The notes beneath the pieces were generated by a model. That model made no database searches. It saw only the letters and a list, made by a program, of their open reading frames with translations, and was not told the DNA's origin. Of a stretch of 64,000 nucleotides of DNA, positions 44,411 through 57,532 are shown piece after piece. The DNA lies in the NCBI RefSeq assembly GCF_900100305.1, contig NZ_FNEY01000016.1:1-64000 (forward strand), written 5' to 3'. A program made the position numbers and the translations under genes. Source of the DNA: Paracidovorax citrulli (GTDB lineage Bacteria > Pseudomonadota > Gammaproteobacteria > Burkholderiales > Burkholderiaceae_C). The number at the start of each line of letters is the position of its first letter. The first letter of the stretch is position 1.

Positions 44411-45745
44411 TCAACCCGCCCGGGCCGCGTCGGCGAGCTGGTGGGCGAAATGGCTGGCGCGGTCCGCATCCGAGGTCTCGACCATCACGCGCAGCAGCGG
44501 TTCGGTCCCGCTGGCCCGCACCAGCACGCGCCCCTGCGTGCCCAGTTCGGCTTCCACCGATTTCAGCGCGTCCTGCAGCACGGTGTTGGCCTTCCAGTCC
44601 TGGCCGGGAAGCAGCCGGACGTTGACCAGCACCTGCGGGAAAAGGCGCACGTGCTCCAGCGTGCGCGCCAGGCTGCGGCCGCCGCGCACGCAGGCCTGCA
44701 GCACCTGCAGCGCGCTGATCAGGCCGTCGCCCGTGGTGTGCCGGTCCAGCGCCAGCAGGTGGCCGGAGCTCTCGCCGCCCAGCAGCCAGCGGCGGCGGGC
44801 CAGTTCCTCCAGCACATAGCGGTCGCCCACCTTGGCACGGACCAGTTCCACGCCGTCGGCCTTGAGCGCGAGCTCCACGGCCATGTTGGTCATCAGGGTG
44901 CCCACCACGCCAGGGACGTTTTCCCCCCGCGACAGGCGGTCCGCCGCCAGGAGGTAGAGCAATTCGTCGCCGTTGTAGAGCCGGCCGGCGGCATCCACCA
45001 TCTGCAGGCGGTCCGCATCGCCGTCCAGCGCCACACCGTAGTCGGCACGGTTGGCGCGCACCGCGCGCACCAGCGCGTCGGGATGGGTGGCGCCCACCTG
45101 GTGGTTGATGTTGAGCCCGTCGGGCGAGCAGCCGATGGCCAGCACTTCGGCTCCCAGCTCGTGGAACACTTTGGGCGCGATGTGGTAGGCCGCGCCGTGC
45201 GCCGCATCCACCACGATCTTCGTGCCCTTGAGGGTGAGATCCTGGGAAAAAGTGCTCTTGCAGAACTCGATGTAGCGGCCGGCCGCATCCTCCAGGCGCC
45301 GGGCCTTGCCGAGGGAGGCCGAATCGGCCCAGGCCGGGGCCTCGTCGAGGGCGGCCTCGACCGCCAGTTCCCATTCATCGGGCAGCTTGGTGCCCTGCGC
45401 ACTGAAGAACTTGATGCCGTTGTCGGGGTAGGCGTTGTGGCTGGCGCTGATCACCACGCCGAGGCTGGCGCGCTGCGCGCGCGTGAGGTAGGCGACGCCC
45501 GGCGTGGGCAGCGGCCCCAGCAGCACCACGTCCACGCCGGCCGAATTGAAGCCGGACTCCAGCGCGCTCTCGAGCATGTAGCCGGAAATGCGCGTGTCCT
45601 TGCCGATCAGCACCGTCGGCCTCTCCTCCGTGCGCCGCAGCACCCGTCCCACCGCATGCGCGAGCCTCAGGACGAAATCCGGCGTGATGGGGGCCTGCCC
45701 CACGGTTCCACGAATACCGTCCGTACCGAAATATTTGCGAGCCAT
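44411..45745 (-). CDS. glmM: Phosphoglucosamine mutase
   Basis: Converts glucosamine-6-phosphate to glucosamine-1-phosphate for peptidoglycan and LPS. The 444-residue protein has the phosphoserine loop [18 protein letters not shown], metal loop [13 protein letters not shown], sugar loop GGESSGHLL and phosphate loop [14 protein letters not shown]. An AGGA ribosome site is 8 bases from the ATG at 45745 but only 2 from an ATG at 45751, so [13 protein letters not shown] is the start. It lies downstream of folP, as in many proteobacteria. Confidence 0.96.
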   Translation of the reverse strand: MARKYFGTDGIRGTVGQAPITPDFVLRLAHAVGRVLRRTEERPTVLIGKDTRISGYMLESALESGFNSAGVDVVLLGPLPTPGVAYLTRAQRASLGVVISASHNAYPDNGIKFFSAQGTKLPDEWELAVEAALDEAPAWADSASLGKARRLEDAAGRYIEFCKSTFSQDLTLKGTKIVVDAAHGAAYHIAPKVFHELGAEVLAIGCSPDGLNINHQVGATHPDALVRAVRANRADYGVALDGDADRLQMVDAAGRLYNGDELLYLLAADRLSRGENVPGVVGTLMTNMAVELALKADGVELVRAKVGDRYVLEELARRRWLLGGESSGHLLALDRHTTGDGLISALQVLQACVRGGRSLARTLEHVRLFPQVLVNVRLLPGQDWKANTVLQDALKSVEAELGTQGRVLVRASGTEPLLRVMVETSDADRASHFAHQLADAARAG

Positions 45746-45823
45746 TGTCATGTTCCTGCTGGTTTCTTCTTGCTTTGCCGGCTTGGCCCCGTGCTTTCCG
45801 GCGGGAGCGCGCCGCCAAGGCGG

Positions 45824-46702
45824 CTATGGCTGCGGCCGCGCCGGCCCGGAAGCACGGCTTGCGCCGGAACCCTCCGATGGTAGCCGGGCCGCGCACCAGA
45901 TCCTGAGTGCCGCGAACGTCTCCGCGACATCGTGCACGCGCACGATGCGGGCACCCCGCTCTACCGACAGCAGCGCTGCGGCGACGCTGGGCACGAGCCG
46001 GTCCTGCACCGGCAGCCCGGTCACCGCACCCAGCGACGACTTGCGAGACCATCCGGCCAGCCAGGCATGGCCGTCCGTGGCCAGTTGCGCCTGCTGCGCC
46101 AGCAGCGCGAAATTCTGCTCCACCGTCTTGCCGAACCCGATGCCGGGGTCCAGCACGATGCGATCCCTGGCCACGCCCTGGCCGTGCAGGGCATCGGCCT
46201 GGCGACCGAGGAAGGCCTGCACCGCAGCCACCACGTCGCCCTCCATGGGCTGCACCTGCATGGTCTGCGGTTCGCCATGCATGTGCATCAGGCACACCCC
46301 GCATGTTCCATGGCGCGCCACTGTTTCCAGGGCACCCGGCTGCCGCAGGGCCCAGATATCGTTGACGATGTCCGCGCCCAGGTCCAGCACCGCCTGCATG
46401 ACGGCGGGCTTGTAGGTATCCACCGAAATGGGCACGCGCCAGGCCACGGCCTCCTTCACCACCGGCACCACGCGGGCCAGTTCCTCCTCCAGGGGCACCG
46501 CCGGGCTGCCGGGGCGGGTGGATTCCCCCCCGATGTCCAGGATGTCCGCGCCGTCCTGCAGCAGGACTTCGGCACGGCGCAGGGCATCCCGCAGCGAAGC
46601 ATGGCGCCCACCGTCGGAAAAGGAGTCCGGCGTCACATTCAGGATGCCCATGACCTGGGGGCGCGAGAGGTCGATGCGGAAGCGGGATGTCTGCCAGTGC
46701 AT
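45824..46702 (-). CDS. folP: Dihydropteroate synthase
   Basis: Joins p-aminobenzoate to the pterin in folate synthesis and is the sulfonamide target. The 292-residue protein has VMGILNVTPDSFSDGG, DIGGESTRPG, the central INDIWAL region and VLDPGIGFGKTVEQN. The start MHWQTSRFRIDL is preferred; longer upstream reading crosses the ftsH terminator. The last 20 residues are a Gly/Ser/Pro-rich tail. Confidence 0.95.
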   Translation of the reverse strand: MHWQTSRFRIDLSRPQVMGILNVTPDSFSDGGRHASLRDALRRAEVLLQDGADILDIGGESTRPGSPAVPLEEELARVVPVVKEAVAWRVPISVDTYKPAVMQAVLDLGADIVNDIWALRQPGALETVARHGTCGVCLMHMHGEPQTMQVQPMEGDVVAAVQAFLGRQADALHGQGVARDRIVLDPGIGFGKTVEQNFALLAQQAQLATDGHAWLAGWSRKSSLGAVTGLPVQDRLVPSVAAALLSVERGARIVRVHDVAETFAALRIWCAARLPSEGSGASRASGPARPQP

Positions 46703-46760
46703 GGAGGGAGGTCGCCGACGTGGTGGAAGTTCGTGGAAACAAAAGGGAAGCTGCAAACGC

Positions 46761-46784
46761 AAAAACGGGGCCGAGGCCCCGTTT
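46761..46784 (-). terminator. Intrinsic terminator of ftsH
   Basis: On the minus strand AAACGGGGCC and GGCCCCGTTT form a 10-bp stem with a 2-base loop (46784-46763), extended by TT into a T5 run. It lies 33 bp after the ftsH stop and 58 bp before folP, so folP may depend partly on read-through or its own promoter. Confidence 0.8.
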
Positions 46785-46817
46785 CAGTGCACTGCCCCGC
46801 GGGCAGGCTGCAGCGCC

Positions 46818-48743
46818 TTACGCCACGGTGGGCGAAGGATCGCTGGACACCGGCGCCGGCGTTCCGCCGCCGGAGGAGTTGTCGCCGCCGGACGACGGCG
46901 TGCGGGGCGTCCAGTCCTTGGGAGGACGGGGCGGCTTGCCCGCCATGATGTCGTCCAGCTGCTCGGTGTCGATGGTTTCCCATTCCAGCAGCGCGTTCGC
47001 CATGGCGTGCATCTTGTCCTGGTTGTCCTCGATGAGCTTGCGCGCCAGGGCGTACTGTTCGTCGATGATGCGGCGGACTTCACCGTCCACCTTCTCCATC
47101 GTCTGCTCGCTCATGTTGTTCGTCTTGGTGACGGAACGGCCGAGGAAGACTTCGCCCTCGTTCTCGGCATAGACCATGGGGCCCAGGGCCTCGGTCATGC
47201 CGTAGCGCGTCACCATGTCGCGGGCGATCGAGGTCGCGCGCTCGAAGTCGTTGCTCGCGCCGGTCGTCATCTGGTTCATGAAGACCTCTTCCGCGATACG
47301 GCCGCCGAACAGCATGCTGATCTGGTTGAGCATGTACTCGCGGTCGTAGCTGTAGCGGTCCTTCTCGGGCAGGCTCATCGTCACGCCCAGCGCGCGACCA
47401 CGCGGGATGATGGTGACCTTGTGGACGGGGTCGCACTTGGGCAGCAGCTTGCCGATGAGCGCGTGGCCGGCCTCGTGGTAGGCCGTGTTGCGGCGCTCTT
47501 CCTCGGGCATGACCATGCTCTTGCGCTCGGGGCCCATGATGATCTTGTCCTTGGCCTTCTCGAAGTCCTGCATCTCCACCGTGCGTGCGTTGCGGCGGGC
47601 GGCCATCAGCGCGGCCTCGTTGCAGAGGTTGGCGAGGTCGGCTCCGGACATGCCGGGCGTGCCGCGGGCAATCACGGCGGCGTTCACGTCCTGGCCCACG
47701 GGCACCTTGCGCATGTGGACGTTCAGGATCTGCTCGCGGCCGCGGATGTCCGGCAGCGTGACGTACACCTGGCGGTCGAAGCGGCCGGGGCGCAGCAGCG
47801 CGGCGTCCAGGATGTCCGGGCGGTTGGTCGCGGCGACCACGATGACGCCCAGGTTGGTTTCGAAACCATCCATCTCGACCAGCATCTGGTTGAGGGTCTG
47901 CTCGCGCTCGTCGTTGCCGCCGCCCAGGCCGGCGCCACGCTGGCGGCCCACCGCGTCGATTTCATCGATGAAGATGATGCAGGGGGCGTTCTTCTTGGCG
48001 TTCTCGAACATGTCGCGCACGCGGGCCGCGCCCACGCCGACGAACATCTCGACGAAGTCGGAGCCGGAGATGCTGAAGAACGGCACCTTGGCCTCGCCGG
48101 CGATGGACTTGGCCAGCAGCGTCTTGCCGGTGCCGGGAGGGCCGACCAGCAGCAGGCCGCGCGGGATGCGGCCGCCGAGCTTCTGGAACTTCTGCGGATC
48201 CTTCAGGAAGTCGACGACCTCCTTGACCTCTTCCTTGGCCTCGTCGCAGCCGGCCACGTCGGCGAAGGTCACGGTGTTGTTGTTCTCGTCGAGCATGCGC
48301 GCCTTGCTCTTGCCGAAGCTGAAGGCACCGCCCTTGCCACCGCCCTGCATCTGCCGCATGAAGTACACCCACACGCCGATCAGCAGCAGCATGGGGCCCC
48401 AGCTGACCAGAAGGGTCATGAGCAGGGAGCCTTCCTCGCGGGGCTTGACGTCGAACTTGACGTTGTTGTTGATGAGATCGCCGACCAGGCCACGGTCGAG
48501 GTAGGTGGCCGTGGTGCGGACCTTGCGGTCGTCATTGGTGGTGGCCACGATCTCCGTGCCACCCTGCCCTTCCTGGATGGTGGCGTTCTTGATGCGGCCG
48601 CCACGCACTTCTTCCAGGAACTCCGAATACCCGATGTTGCCGGCGCTGGCGCCCGCACGGGTGTCGAATTGCTTGAACACCGTGAAAAGCACCATGGCGA
48701 TCACGAGCCACACGGCAATTTTCGAAAACCATTGATTGTTCAA
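46818..48743 (-). CDS. ftsH: ATP-dependent zinc metalloprotease FtsH
   Basis: Membrane AAA+ protease that degrades misfolded membrane proteins and regulators such as LpxC and sigma-32. The 641-residue protein has membrane helices at about 7-24 and 105-127 around a periplasmic loop. Walker A GPPGTGKT is at 201-208, the pore motif is [14 protein letters not shown], Walker B is [12 protein letters not shown], the SRH is near 307-325, and the zinc site HEAGH is at 423-427. Its Gly/Pro/Ser-rich tail is typical. The order rlmE-ftsH-folP-glmM matches E. coli. Confidence 0.97.
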   Translation of the reverse strand: MNNQWFSKIAVWLVIAMVLFTVFKQFDTRAGASAGNIGYSEFLEEVRGGRIKNATIQEGQGGTEIVATTNDDRKVRTTATYLDRGLVGDLINNNVKFDVKPREEGSLLMTLLVSWGPMLLLIGVWVYFMRQMQGGGKGGAFSFGKSKARMLDENNNTVTFADVAGCDEAKEEVKEVVDFLKDPQKFQKLGGRIPRGLLLVGPPGTGKTLLAKSIAGEAKVPFFSISGSDFVEMFVGVGAARVRDMFENAKKNAPCIIFIDEIDAVGRQRGAGLGGGNDEREQTLNQMLVEMDGFETNLGVIVVAATNRPDILDAALLRPGRFDRQVYVTLPDIRGREQILNVHMRKVPVGQDVNAAVIARGTPGMSGADLANLCNEAALMAARRNARTVEMQDFEKAKDKIIMGPERKSMVMPEEERRNTAYHEAGHALIGKLLPKCDPVHKVTIIPRGRALGVTMSLPEKDRYSYDREYMLNQISMLFGGRIAEEVFMNQMTTGASNDFERATSIARDMVTRYGMTEALGPMVYAENEGEVFLGRSVTKTNNMSEQTMEKVDGEVRRIIDEQYALARKLIEDNQDKMHAMANALLEWETIDTEQLDDIMAGKPPRPPKDWTPRTPSSGGDNSSGGGTPAPVSSDPSPTVA

Positions 48744-48873
48744 AGCGGGGCTCCAGAATCGAGGGGGAGAACAATGGCCGGATCAGACGCTCACCGGGAG
48801 CATGTTCCAGCGCATTTAGGGCGCATTTTAGGCCTTTCAAGGCGAGCGCCACCTTGCCTTTACCCCAACCGCG

Positions 48874-48890
48874 GCTATGGTCACCATAGC
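48874..48890. repeat. Palindrome GCTATGGT-C-ACCATAGC in the rlmE-ftsH gap
   Basis: Perfect 8-bp arms around one base. The outer arms GCTATG/CATAGC match the palindrome at 18600-18616. It lies in the 214-bp gap between rlmE and ftsH, which also has a GCGGGAA/TTCCCGC hairpin at 48937-48953 just after the rlmE stop but no gene. Confidence 0.5.
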
Positions 48891-48957
48891 TCGGGCATCC
48901 GGCCGGCCCGCCCGCGGCATGGCCGCCTGCACGGGGGCGGGAAAAATTCCCGCAGGG

Positions 48958-49614
48958 TTATTTGCGCAAACCCATTCCGACGAGAAAGGTTTCCGACGAT
49001 TTGTCGCGCGATGCCTTGGGCTTCATCGGTTTGACGGTGCGGAAGTGTTCCTTGAAAAGCTGCACCAGCTGGGCATATCCGCTGCCATGGAAGAGTTTCA
49101 CCACCAGCGCGCCGTCCGGCTTGAGGTGCTGCTGCGCGAAATCCACCGCCAGCTCGATCAGGTGGGCGATGCGCACGGCATCGACCGATTCCACCCCCGA
49201 CAGGTTGGGCGCCATGTCCGACACCACCACGTCCACCGGCCGCGCCTGCACGGCCTCCTGGAGCCGCGCGAGCACGTCCTCCTCGCGGAAGTCGCCCTGC
49301 AGGAAGGTGACGCCCTCGATCGGCTCCATGGGGAGGATGTCGAGCGCGATCAGGGTGCCATTGAGCTGGCCGGTGGCCGCGCCCGCGGGCGCCATGCGCC
49401 TGCGCAGGTACTGGCTCCAGGCACCGGGCGCGGAGCCGAGATCGACCACCACCTGCCCCGGGCGAATGAGCCCGAGGGTTTCGTCGATTTCCTTGAGCTT
49501 GTAGGCGGCACGTGCGCGGTAGCCCTCTTTCTGGGCGAGCTTGACGTAGGTGTCGTTGACGTGGTCGTGGAGCCACGCCTTGTTCACCTTCTTGCTTTTC
49601 GTGTTGGCTTTCAT
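48958..49614 (-). CDS. rlmE: 23S rRNA (uridine-2'-O-)-methyltransferase RlmE
   Basis: Methylates the 2'-OH of U2552 in the ribosomal A-loop. The 218-residue protein has [14 protein letters not shown] (catalytic Lys region), [16 protein letters not shown] (SAM site), [13 protein letters not shown] (catalytic Asp), and the [11 protein letters not shown] segment with the catalytic Lys. The start [15 protein letters not shown] follows a GAGG-containing ribosome site. It is divergent from yhbY with 21 bp between the ATGs, as in other proteobacteria. Confidence 0.95.
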   Translation of the reverse strand: MKANTKSKKVNKAWLHDHVNDTYVKLAQKEGYRARAAYKLKEIDETLGLIRPGQVVVDLGSAPGAWSQYLRRRMAPAGAATGQLNGTLIALDILPMEPIEGVTFLQGDFREEDVLARLQEAVQARPVDVVVSDMAPNLSGVESVDAVRIAHLIELAVDFAQQHLKPDGALVVKLFHGSGYAQLVQLFKEHFRTVKPMKPKASRDKSSETFLVGMGLRK

Positions 49615-49622
49615 CCTGCCTC

Positions 49623-49628
49623 GATAAT
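49623..49628 (+). promoter_or_regulatory. Candidate -10 of yhbY (GATAAT)
   Basis: GATAAT lies 7 bases before the yhbY ATG in the 21-bp divergent gap. Transcription from it would give an almost leaderless yhbY message, as proposed for gloB. No clear -35 is visible, so the call is tentative. Confidence 0.3.
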
Positions 49629-49635
49629 ACGGCCC

Positions 49636-50112
49636 ATGCCCCAAATCCAATTGACCCCCGCGGAGCGCCGGGAACACCGCGCCAACGCCCACCACCTGGA
49701 CCCCGTGGTGATGATCGGCGGCGACGGCCTCACCGCAGCGGTCCAGAAAGAGGTCGATGCCGCGCTGTCGGCCCACGGCCTCATCAAGGTGCGCATTCTC
49801 GGCGACGACCGGGCCGCGCGCGAGCAGATCTACCAGCAACTGGCCGACGAACTGAATGCCGCGCCGATCCAGCACATCGGCAAGCTCATCGTGCTCTGGC
49901 GCCCTCCGGTGAAGAAGGACAAGGCGATCGACGAAGACCGCATGCCCGGCCCGCGCGACGTGAAGGTCCTCAAGTTCAGCAAGCGCGGCGGCCAGCGGCC
50001 GGAAGTGAAGCAGTTGCGCGTGCTCGGCAACCAGCGCCTGACGCCTGGCGGCCAGATCAAGCGCGCCAAGAAACCGAAGCAGACTTCCGTGAAGAAGCGG
50101 CAGGCGGATTGA
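49636..50112 (+). CDS. yhbY: YhbY-type CRM-domain RNA-binding protein
   Basis: A 158-residue protein. The N-terminal CRM domain (1-95) has [28 protein letters not shown], including the GxxG-like loop, and ends LIVLWRP. E. coli YhbY associates with pre-50S particles. Unlike the roughly 97-residue E. coli protein this one has an extra basic tail of about 60 residues ([17 protein letters not shown]), common in betaproteobacterial forms. It is divergent from rlmE. Confidence 0.92.
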   Translation: MPQIQLTPAERREHRANAHHLDPVVMIGGDGLTAAVQKEVDAALSAHGLIKVRILGDDRAAREQIYQQLADELNAAPIQHIGKLIVLWRPPVKKDKAIDEDRMPGPRDVKVLKFSKRGGQRPEVKQLRVLGNQRLTPGGQIKRAKKPKQTSVKKRQAD

Positions 50113-50130
50113 TGCAGGGGAACTGACGCG

Positions 50131-50904
50131 ATGGGCACGGACATCGGCGCCGCCCGGGCGCAGGGGCCGGCGCATGCCCCCGGGCGCCACATCCTCTGCA
50201 TGAAGTGGGGCACGAAGTACGGACCGGAATACGTGAACCGGCTCTACGCCATGGTGCGCCGGCATCTCACGGGCCCGTTCCGCTTCATCTGCCTGACGGA
50301 CGATTCCCGGGGTATCCGGCAGGAGGTGGAGTGCTTTCCCATTCCCGCTCTCGAGCTGCCTGCGGGCATCCCGGAGCGCGGCTGGACCAAGCTGGCCACC
50401 TTCCACCCCGAGCTGTACGGGCTGCGCGGGACGGCACTGTTCCTCGACGTGGACGTGGTGGTGGTCGGCCCGCTGGACGATTTTTTCACCCAGCCGGGCG
50501 AATTCGTCATCATCCACGACTACAAGCGCCCCTGGCGGATCACCGGCAATTCGTCCGTCTATCGGTTCGAGATCGGCGCGCACCCGGGCGTGCTGGAATA
50601 TTTTCGAGAGAACTTCGAGTCGATCCGCGCGCGATTCCGCAACGAACAGGCCTACCTGTCGGATTACCTGCACCGCCAGGGCAAGCTCAGCTACTGGCCC
50701 GCGGCCTGGTGCCCGAGCTTCAAGTACCACAGCATCCCGCCCTGGCCCGCCAACTACTGGCGGCCGCCGGCGATTCCAGCCGGTGCGCGCGTGGTGATCT
50801 TCCACGGAGAATGCAATCCGCCGGACGCCCTCGCAGGCCGGCGCAACCGCCGGTTCCGCCATATCGAGCCCACGCCCTGGGTGGCGGAGCACTGGCGGGA
50901 ATGA
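50131..50904 (+). CDS. Glycosyltransferase-like protein with DxD motif
   Basis: A 257-residue soluble protein. [25 protein letters not shown] and the strand [18 protein letters not shown] (with DVD as the DxD nucleotide-sugar site) fit GT-A enzymes related to family 8. [11 protein letters not shown] and [14 protein letters not shown] (His near the C-terminus) fit the later metal and acceptor contacts. The sugar and acceptor are unknown; surface polysaccharide is the usual role. It starts 18 bp after yhbY with a weak AGGGGA ribosome site, so it may share its transcript although the functions seem unrelated. Confidence 0.78.
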   Translation: MGTDIGAARAQGPAHAPGRHILCMKWGTKYGPEYVNRLYAMVRRHLTGPFRFICLTDDSRGIRQEVECFPIPALELPAGIPERGWTKLATFHPELYGLRGTALFLDVDVVVVGPLDDFFTQPGEFVIIHDYKRPWRITGNSSVYRFEIGAHPGVLEYFRENFESIRARFRNEQAYLSDYLHRQGKLSYWPAAWCPSFKYHSIPPWPANYWRPPAIPAGARVVIFHGECNPPDALAGRRNRRFRHIEPTPWVAEHWRE

Positions 50905-51000
50905 CGCCACGGCAGGGCGAGTCCTTCGGCCGCCCTGCCGCCATGCGAGAGCCGGGAAAAGACACCGGCTGCGGCGGCGCGCCCCCTCTACCGATACGCC

Positions 51001-51411
51001 CTATCGCGGCGCGCAGGCCCGCCAGAGCACCCGCAGCGCGCACAGCCACTGCAAGGCATACATCACCGTCCCCACGCTGTGCCACAGCTTGAGCTGGGTG
51101 CGCGCCACGATGCGCGGCGCCACGCCGTACTGCACGAGCAAGGCCAGCAGCAGGCCGCCGATGATCCAGGGCATCGCCTCCTTCGCCCAGGCCTCCTGCG
51201 GCGCGTCGCCCCTGCGCTGCGAGGCCAGGAGCAGGCCCATGCCGCAGGCGGCGGAAACGAAGGTCTGCGCCTCGAACAGCCGGGCCGCCATGTTCCCGGC
51301 CATGGCGGGCGTCGGCAGGTGCGCGAACAGCAGGGGCACGGCCAGGAAGCCGATCGCGGAAAGGCTGCCCCACCACAGGGCGGCCAGCAGGGTGGGCAGG
51401 CGGTGGCGCAT
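51001..51411 (-). CDS. DUF4149 membrane protein
   Basis: A 136-residue inner-membrane protein with four helices (about 6-28, 49-66, 82-101, 112-131). LPTLLAALWWGSLSAIGFLAVPLLFAHL and the RTQLKLWHSVGTVMYALQWL region fit DUF4149 (TMEM205-like). Function is unknown. It lies 32 bp after greA on the same strand, a pairing seen in related bacteria. Confidence 0.82.
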   Translation of the reverse strand: MRHRLPTLLAALWWGSLSAIGFLAVPLLFAHLPTPAMAGNMAARLFEAQTFVSAACGMGLLLASQRRGDAPQEAWAKEAMPWIIGGLLLALLVQYGVAPRIVARTQLKLWHSVGTVMYALQWLCALRVLWRACAPR

Positions 51412-51443
51412 GGCGTGCTCGGCGGCGCGGGCAGCGGTGCCGC

Positions 51444-51920
51444 TTACTGGTAGCGGACGGCCACGACCTCGTAGCGGCGCAGGCCGCCGGGCGCCTGCAC
51501 TTCGGCCGTATCGCCCTCTTCCTTGCCGATGAGCGCGCGCGCGATCGGACTGGACACGTTGATCAGGCCCTGCTTGAGGTCCGCCTCGTCCTCGCCCACG
51601 ATCTGGTAGGTCACCAGGTCGCCGGACTCCTCGTCCTCGAGGTCCACCGTGGCGCCGAACACCACCCTGCCGCCCGCGTCCAGCTGCGCGGGATCGATCA
51701 CCTGCGCGGCGGACAGCTTGCCCTCCACCTCCTGGATGCGGCCCTCGATGAAGCCCTGGCGGTCCTTGGCGGCCTCGTACTCGGCGTTTTCGCTCAGGTC
51801 GCCCTGCGCGCGGGCTTCCGCGATGGCGTTGATGACGGCGGGCCGCTCGACGGTCTTGAGGCGGTGCAGCTCCTCCTTGAGCTTTTCGGCGCCGCGCTTG
51901 GTGATGGGAATGGTGGCCAT
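51444..51920 (-). CDS. greA: Transcription elongation factor GreA
   Basis: Rescues stalled RNA polymerase by stimulating transcript cleavage. The 158-residue protein has the N-terminal coiled coil [21 protein letters not shown] with the acidic tip [16 protein letters not shown], and the C-terminal FKBP-like domain with [10 protein letters not shown] and [14 protein letters not shown]. The start [10 protein letters not shown] is conserved. It follows carB after 223 bp containing a strong hairpin. Confidence 0.96.
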   Translation of the reverse strand: MATIPITKRGAEKLKEELHRLKTVERPAVINAIAEARAQGDLSENAEYEAAKDRQGFIEGRIQEVEGKLSAAQVIDPAQLDAGGRVVFGATVDLEDEESGDLVTYQIVGEDEADLKQGLINVSSPIARALIGKEEGDTAEVQAPGGLRRYEVVAVRYQ

Positions 51921-52005
51921 TGAATCAGTCTCCACGTTCAACTCATGCCGCGCGCACGCGCGGCCTACCGGCGCAGCAGACCGCGGACGGGTTTGGCTGC
52001 GCCCC

Positions 52006-52039
52006 AAAAGCAAACCGCCGCGCGTTGCCGCGCGGCGGT
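52006..52039 (-). terminator. Terminator-like hairpin between carB and greA
   Basis: On the minus strand ACCGCCGCGCG pairs with CGCGCGGCGGT (52039-52014) over a 4-base loop, then TTGCTTTT follows. The stem is very stable, the T tract interrupted. It probably separates carAB from greA. Confidence 0.7.
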
Positions 52040-52143
52040 CTTGAATAGGTCACCGGCAAATTATGCCGGTTTTTCATGCCCTCCCGCACCTGTACCTGCT
52101 GCCGCACGGTGCAGGCCCGTGCGGCACAGGCGTGCGGACTCCG

Positions 52144-56581
<4,438 letters not shown>

Positions 56582-56698
56582 TGGGTTCTCCGGATGGTTA
56601 CGGGTCGCCCGGAGCCCTCGGGATGGACCTGAGGACTGCGCTTTGTGGAAGGATTGCTTTGGTTGCGGCCGGGCGACGTTTTTGCGGGAAAGCCTCCA

Positions 56699-56704
56699 AT
56701 TGTA
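56699..56704 (-). promoter_or_regulatory. Candidate -10 of carAB (TACAAT)
   Basis: TACAAT on the minus strand, about 118 bp before the carA start. The expected -35 region is GC-rich without a match. The leader of about 110 bases has no hairpin that clearly marks attenuation. The gap 56582-56751 holds nothing else recognised. Confidence 0.35.
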
Positions 56705-56751
56705 GCCTCACCCGGGTGCCGCGCGGGCCCTCGGGCCATTCCCCGCGGCGT

Positions 56752-57327
56752 TCAGAGGATGTTGCGCGGGCGCCGGGACATGTCCGCGAACGCGGTGGTC
56801 AGCGCGCTGAACTCGTTGGCGCTCACGGTGCCGTCGGCATTGCCCGCGGCGCCGCGGTCGAGCAGCGTCAGGAGGGACTGCGCGAACTCCCCCGAACCCT
56901 GCGGGCCCGCCGCCTGCGCGAGGCCCTGGAGGAATTCGTCGCGCGTGATGGTGCCGTCCTTGTCGCCGTCGAAGCCCGCCGTGAGCTGTTCCTTCTGCGC
57001 GTCCGTGGCGCCGAAGCGTGTGAGCAGCGCCTGGAAGTCTTCCTTCGGCACGGCGCGGTTGGACGACAGCGCCTGCAGCGCGCCGCCCGCCGATCCGCCC
57101 GTGGCCAGCACACCGGCCTGCGTCTGTGCCGTGGACGCCATCACGCCCTGGCCGGCCAGACGGGCGAGGCCGCCCGCATCCTGGCTCAGCGTCACGACCG
57201 CCGAGGGGTCGGGCAGAGACGATGTGCCGGCGCCCTTCCCTGCCGAACCGGAGGACGCCCTGGACGAGGAGGCCGCGTTGTACAGCATGGACGCGACGGA
57301 CGCGAGACCGGAAATGATGGGGGACAT
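56752..57327 (-). CDS. EF-hand domain protein
   Basis: A 191-residue Ala/Ser/Gly-rich protein without a clear signal peptide or membrane helix. It contains one textbook calcium-binding loop, DGDKDGTITRDEF (about 119-131), with Asp at 1, 3 and 5 and Glu at 12. A second imperfect loop, GNADGTVSANEF (about 162-173), lacks the first Asp. The helices FQALLTRFGATDAQKEQLTAGF and FAQSLLTLL flank them as in EF-hand pairs. The role is unknown; similar proteins occur in betaproteobacteria. The chosen ATG gives MSPIISGLASVASML. Confidence 0.75.
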   Translation of the reverse strand: MSPIISGLASVASMLYNAASSSRASSGSAGKGAGTSSLPDPSAVVTLSQDAGGLARLAGQGVMASTAQTQAGVLATGGSAGGALQALSSNRAVPKEDFQALLTRFGATDAQKEQLTAGFDGDKDGTITRDEFLQGLAQAAGPQGSGEFAQSLLTLLDRGAAGNADGTVSANEFSALTTAFADMSRRPRNIL

Positions 57328-57532
57328 GGCCGCAGACTCCTCTGGAATGGCGCCAGCCGCCCCGGGCACCCTGCCCGGAGCGAAGCCGCATGCGCTCCCC
57401 GGAAGGTTAAGCAGCCTGCGGCGCGCCGATCCCTGGAAGAAGGCGGAAAGCGCCCGGCTTTTCGGGCCGCGCGGCACGAAGCCGCGCCCCGCATGGACCT
57501 GGTGCCGCCGTCCCCTGGAACGCCCCGCCCGG

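Noticed and set aside
45745-45751. glmM start at the ATG six bases upstream (MTMARKYF)
   Set aside because: The AGGA ribosome site would be only two bases from that ATG; the next ATG has ideal spacing and the conserved N-terminus.
48958-50910. Extended rlmE starting far upstream
   Set aside because: The added part is a shadow of yhbY and the glycosyltransferase gene; RlmE starts at MKANTKSKK.
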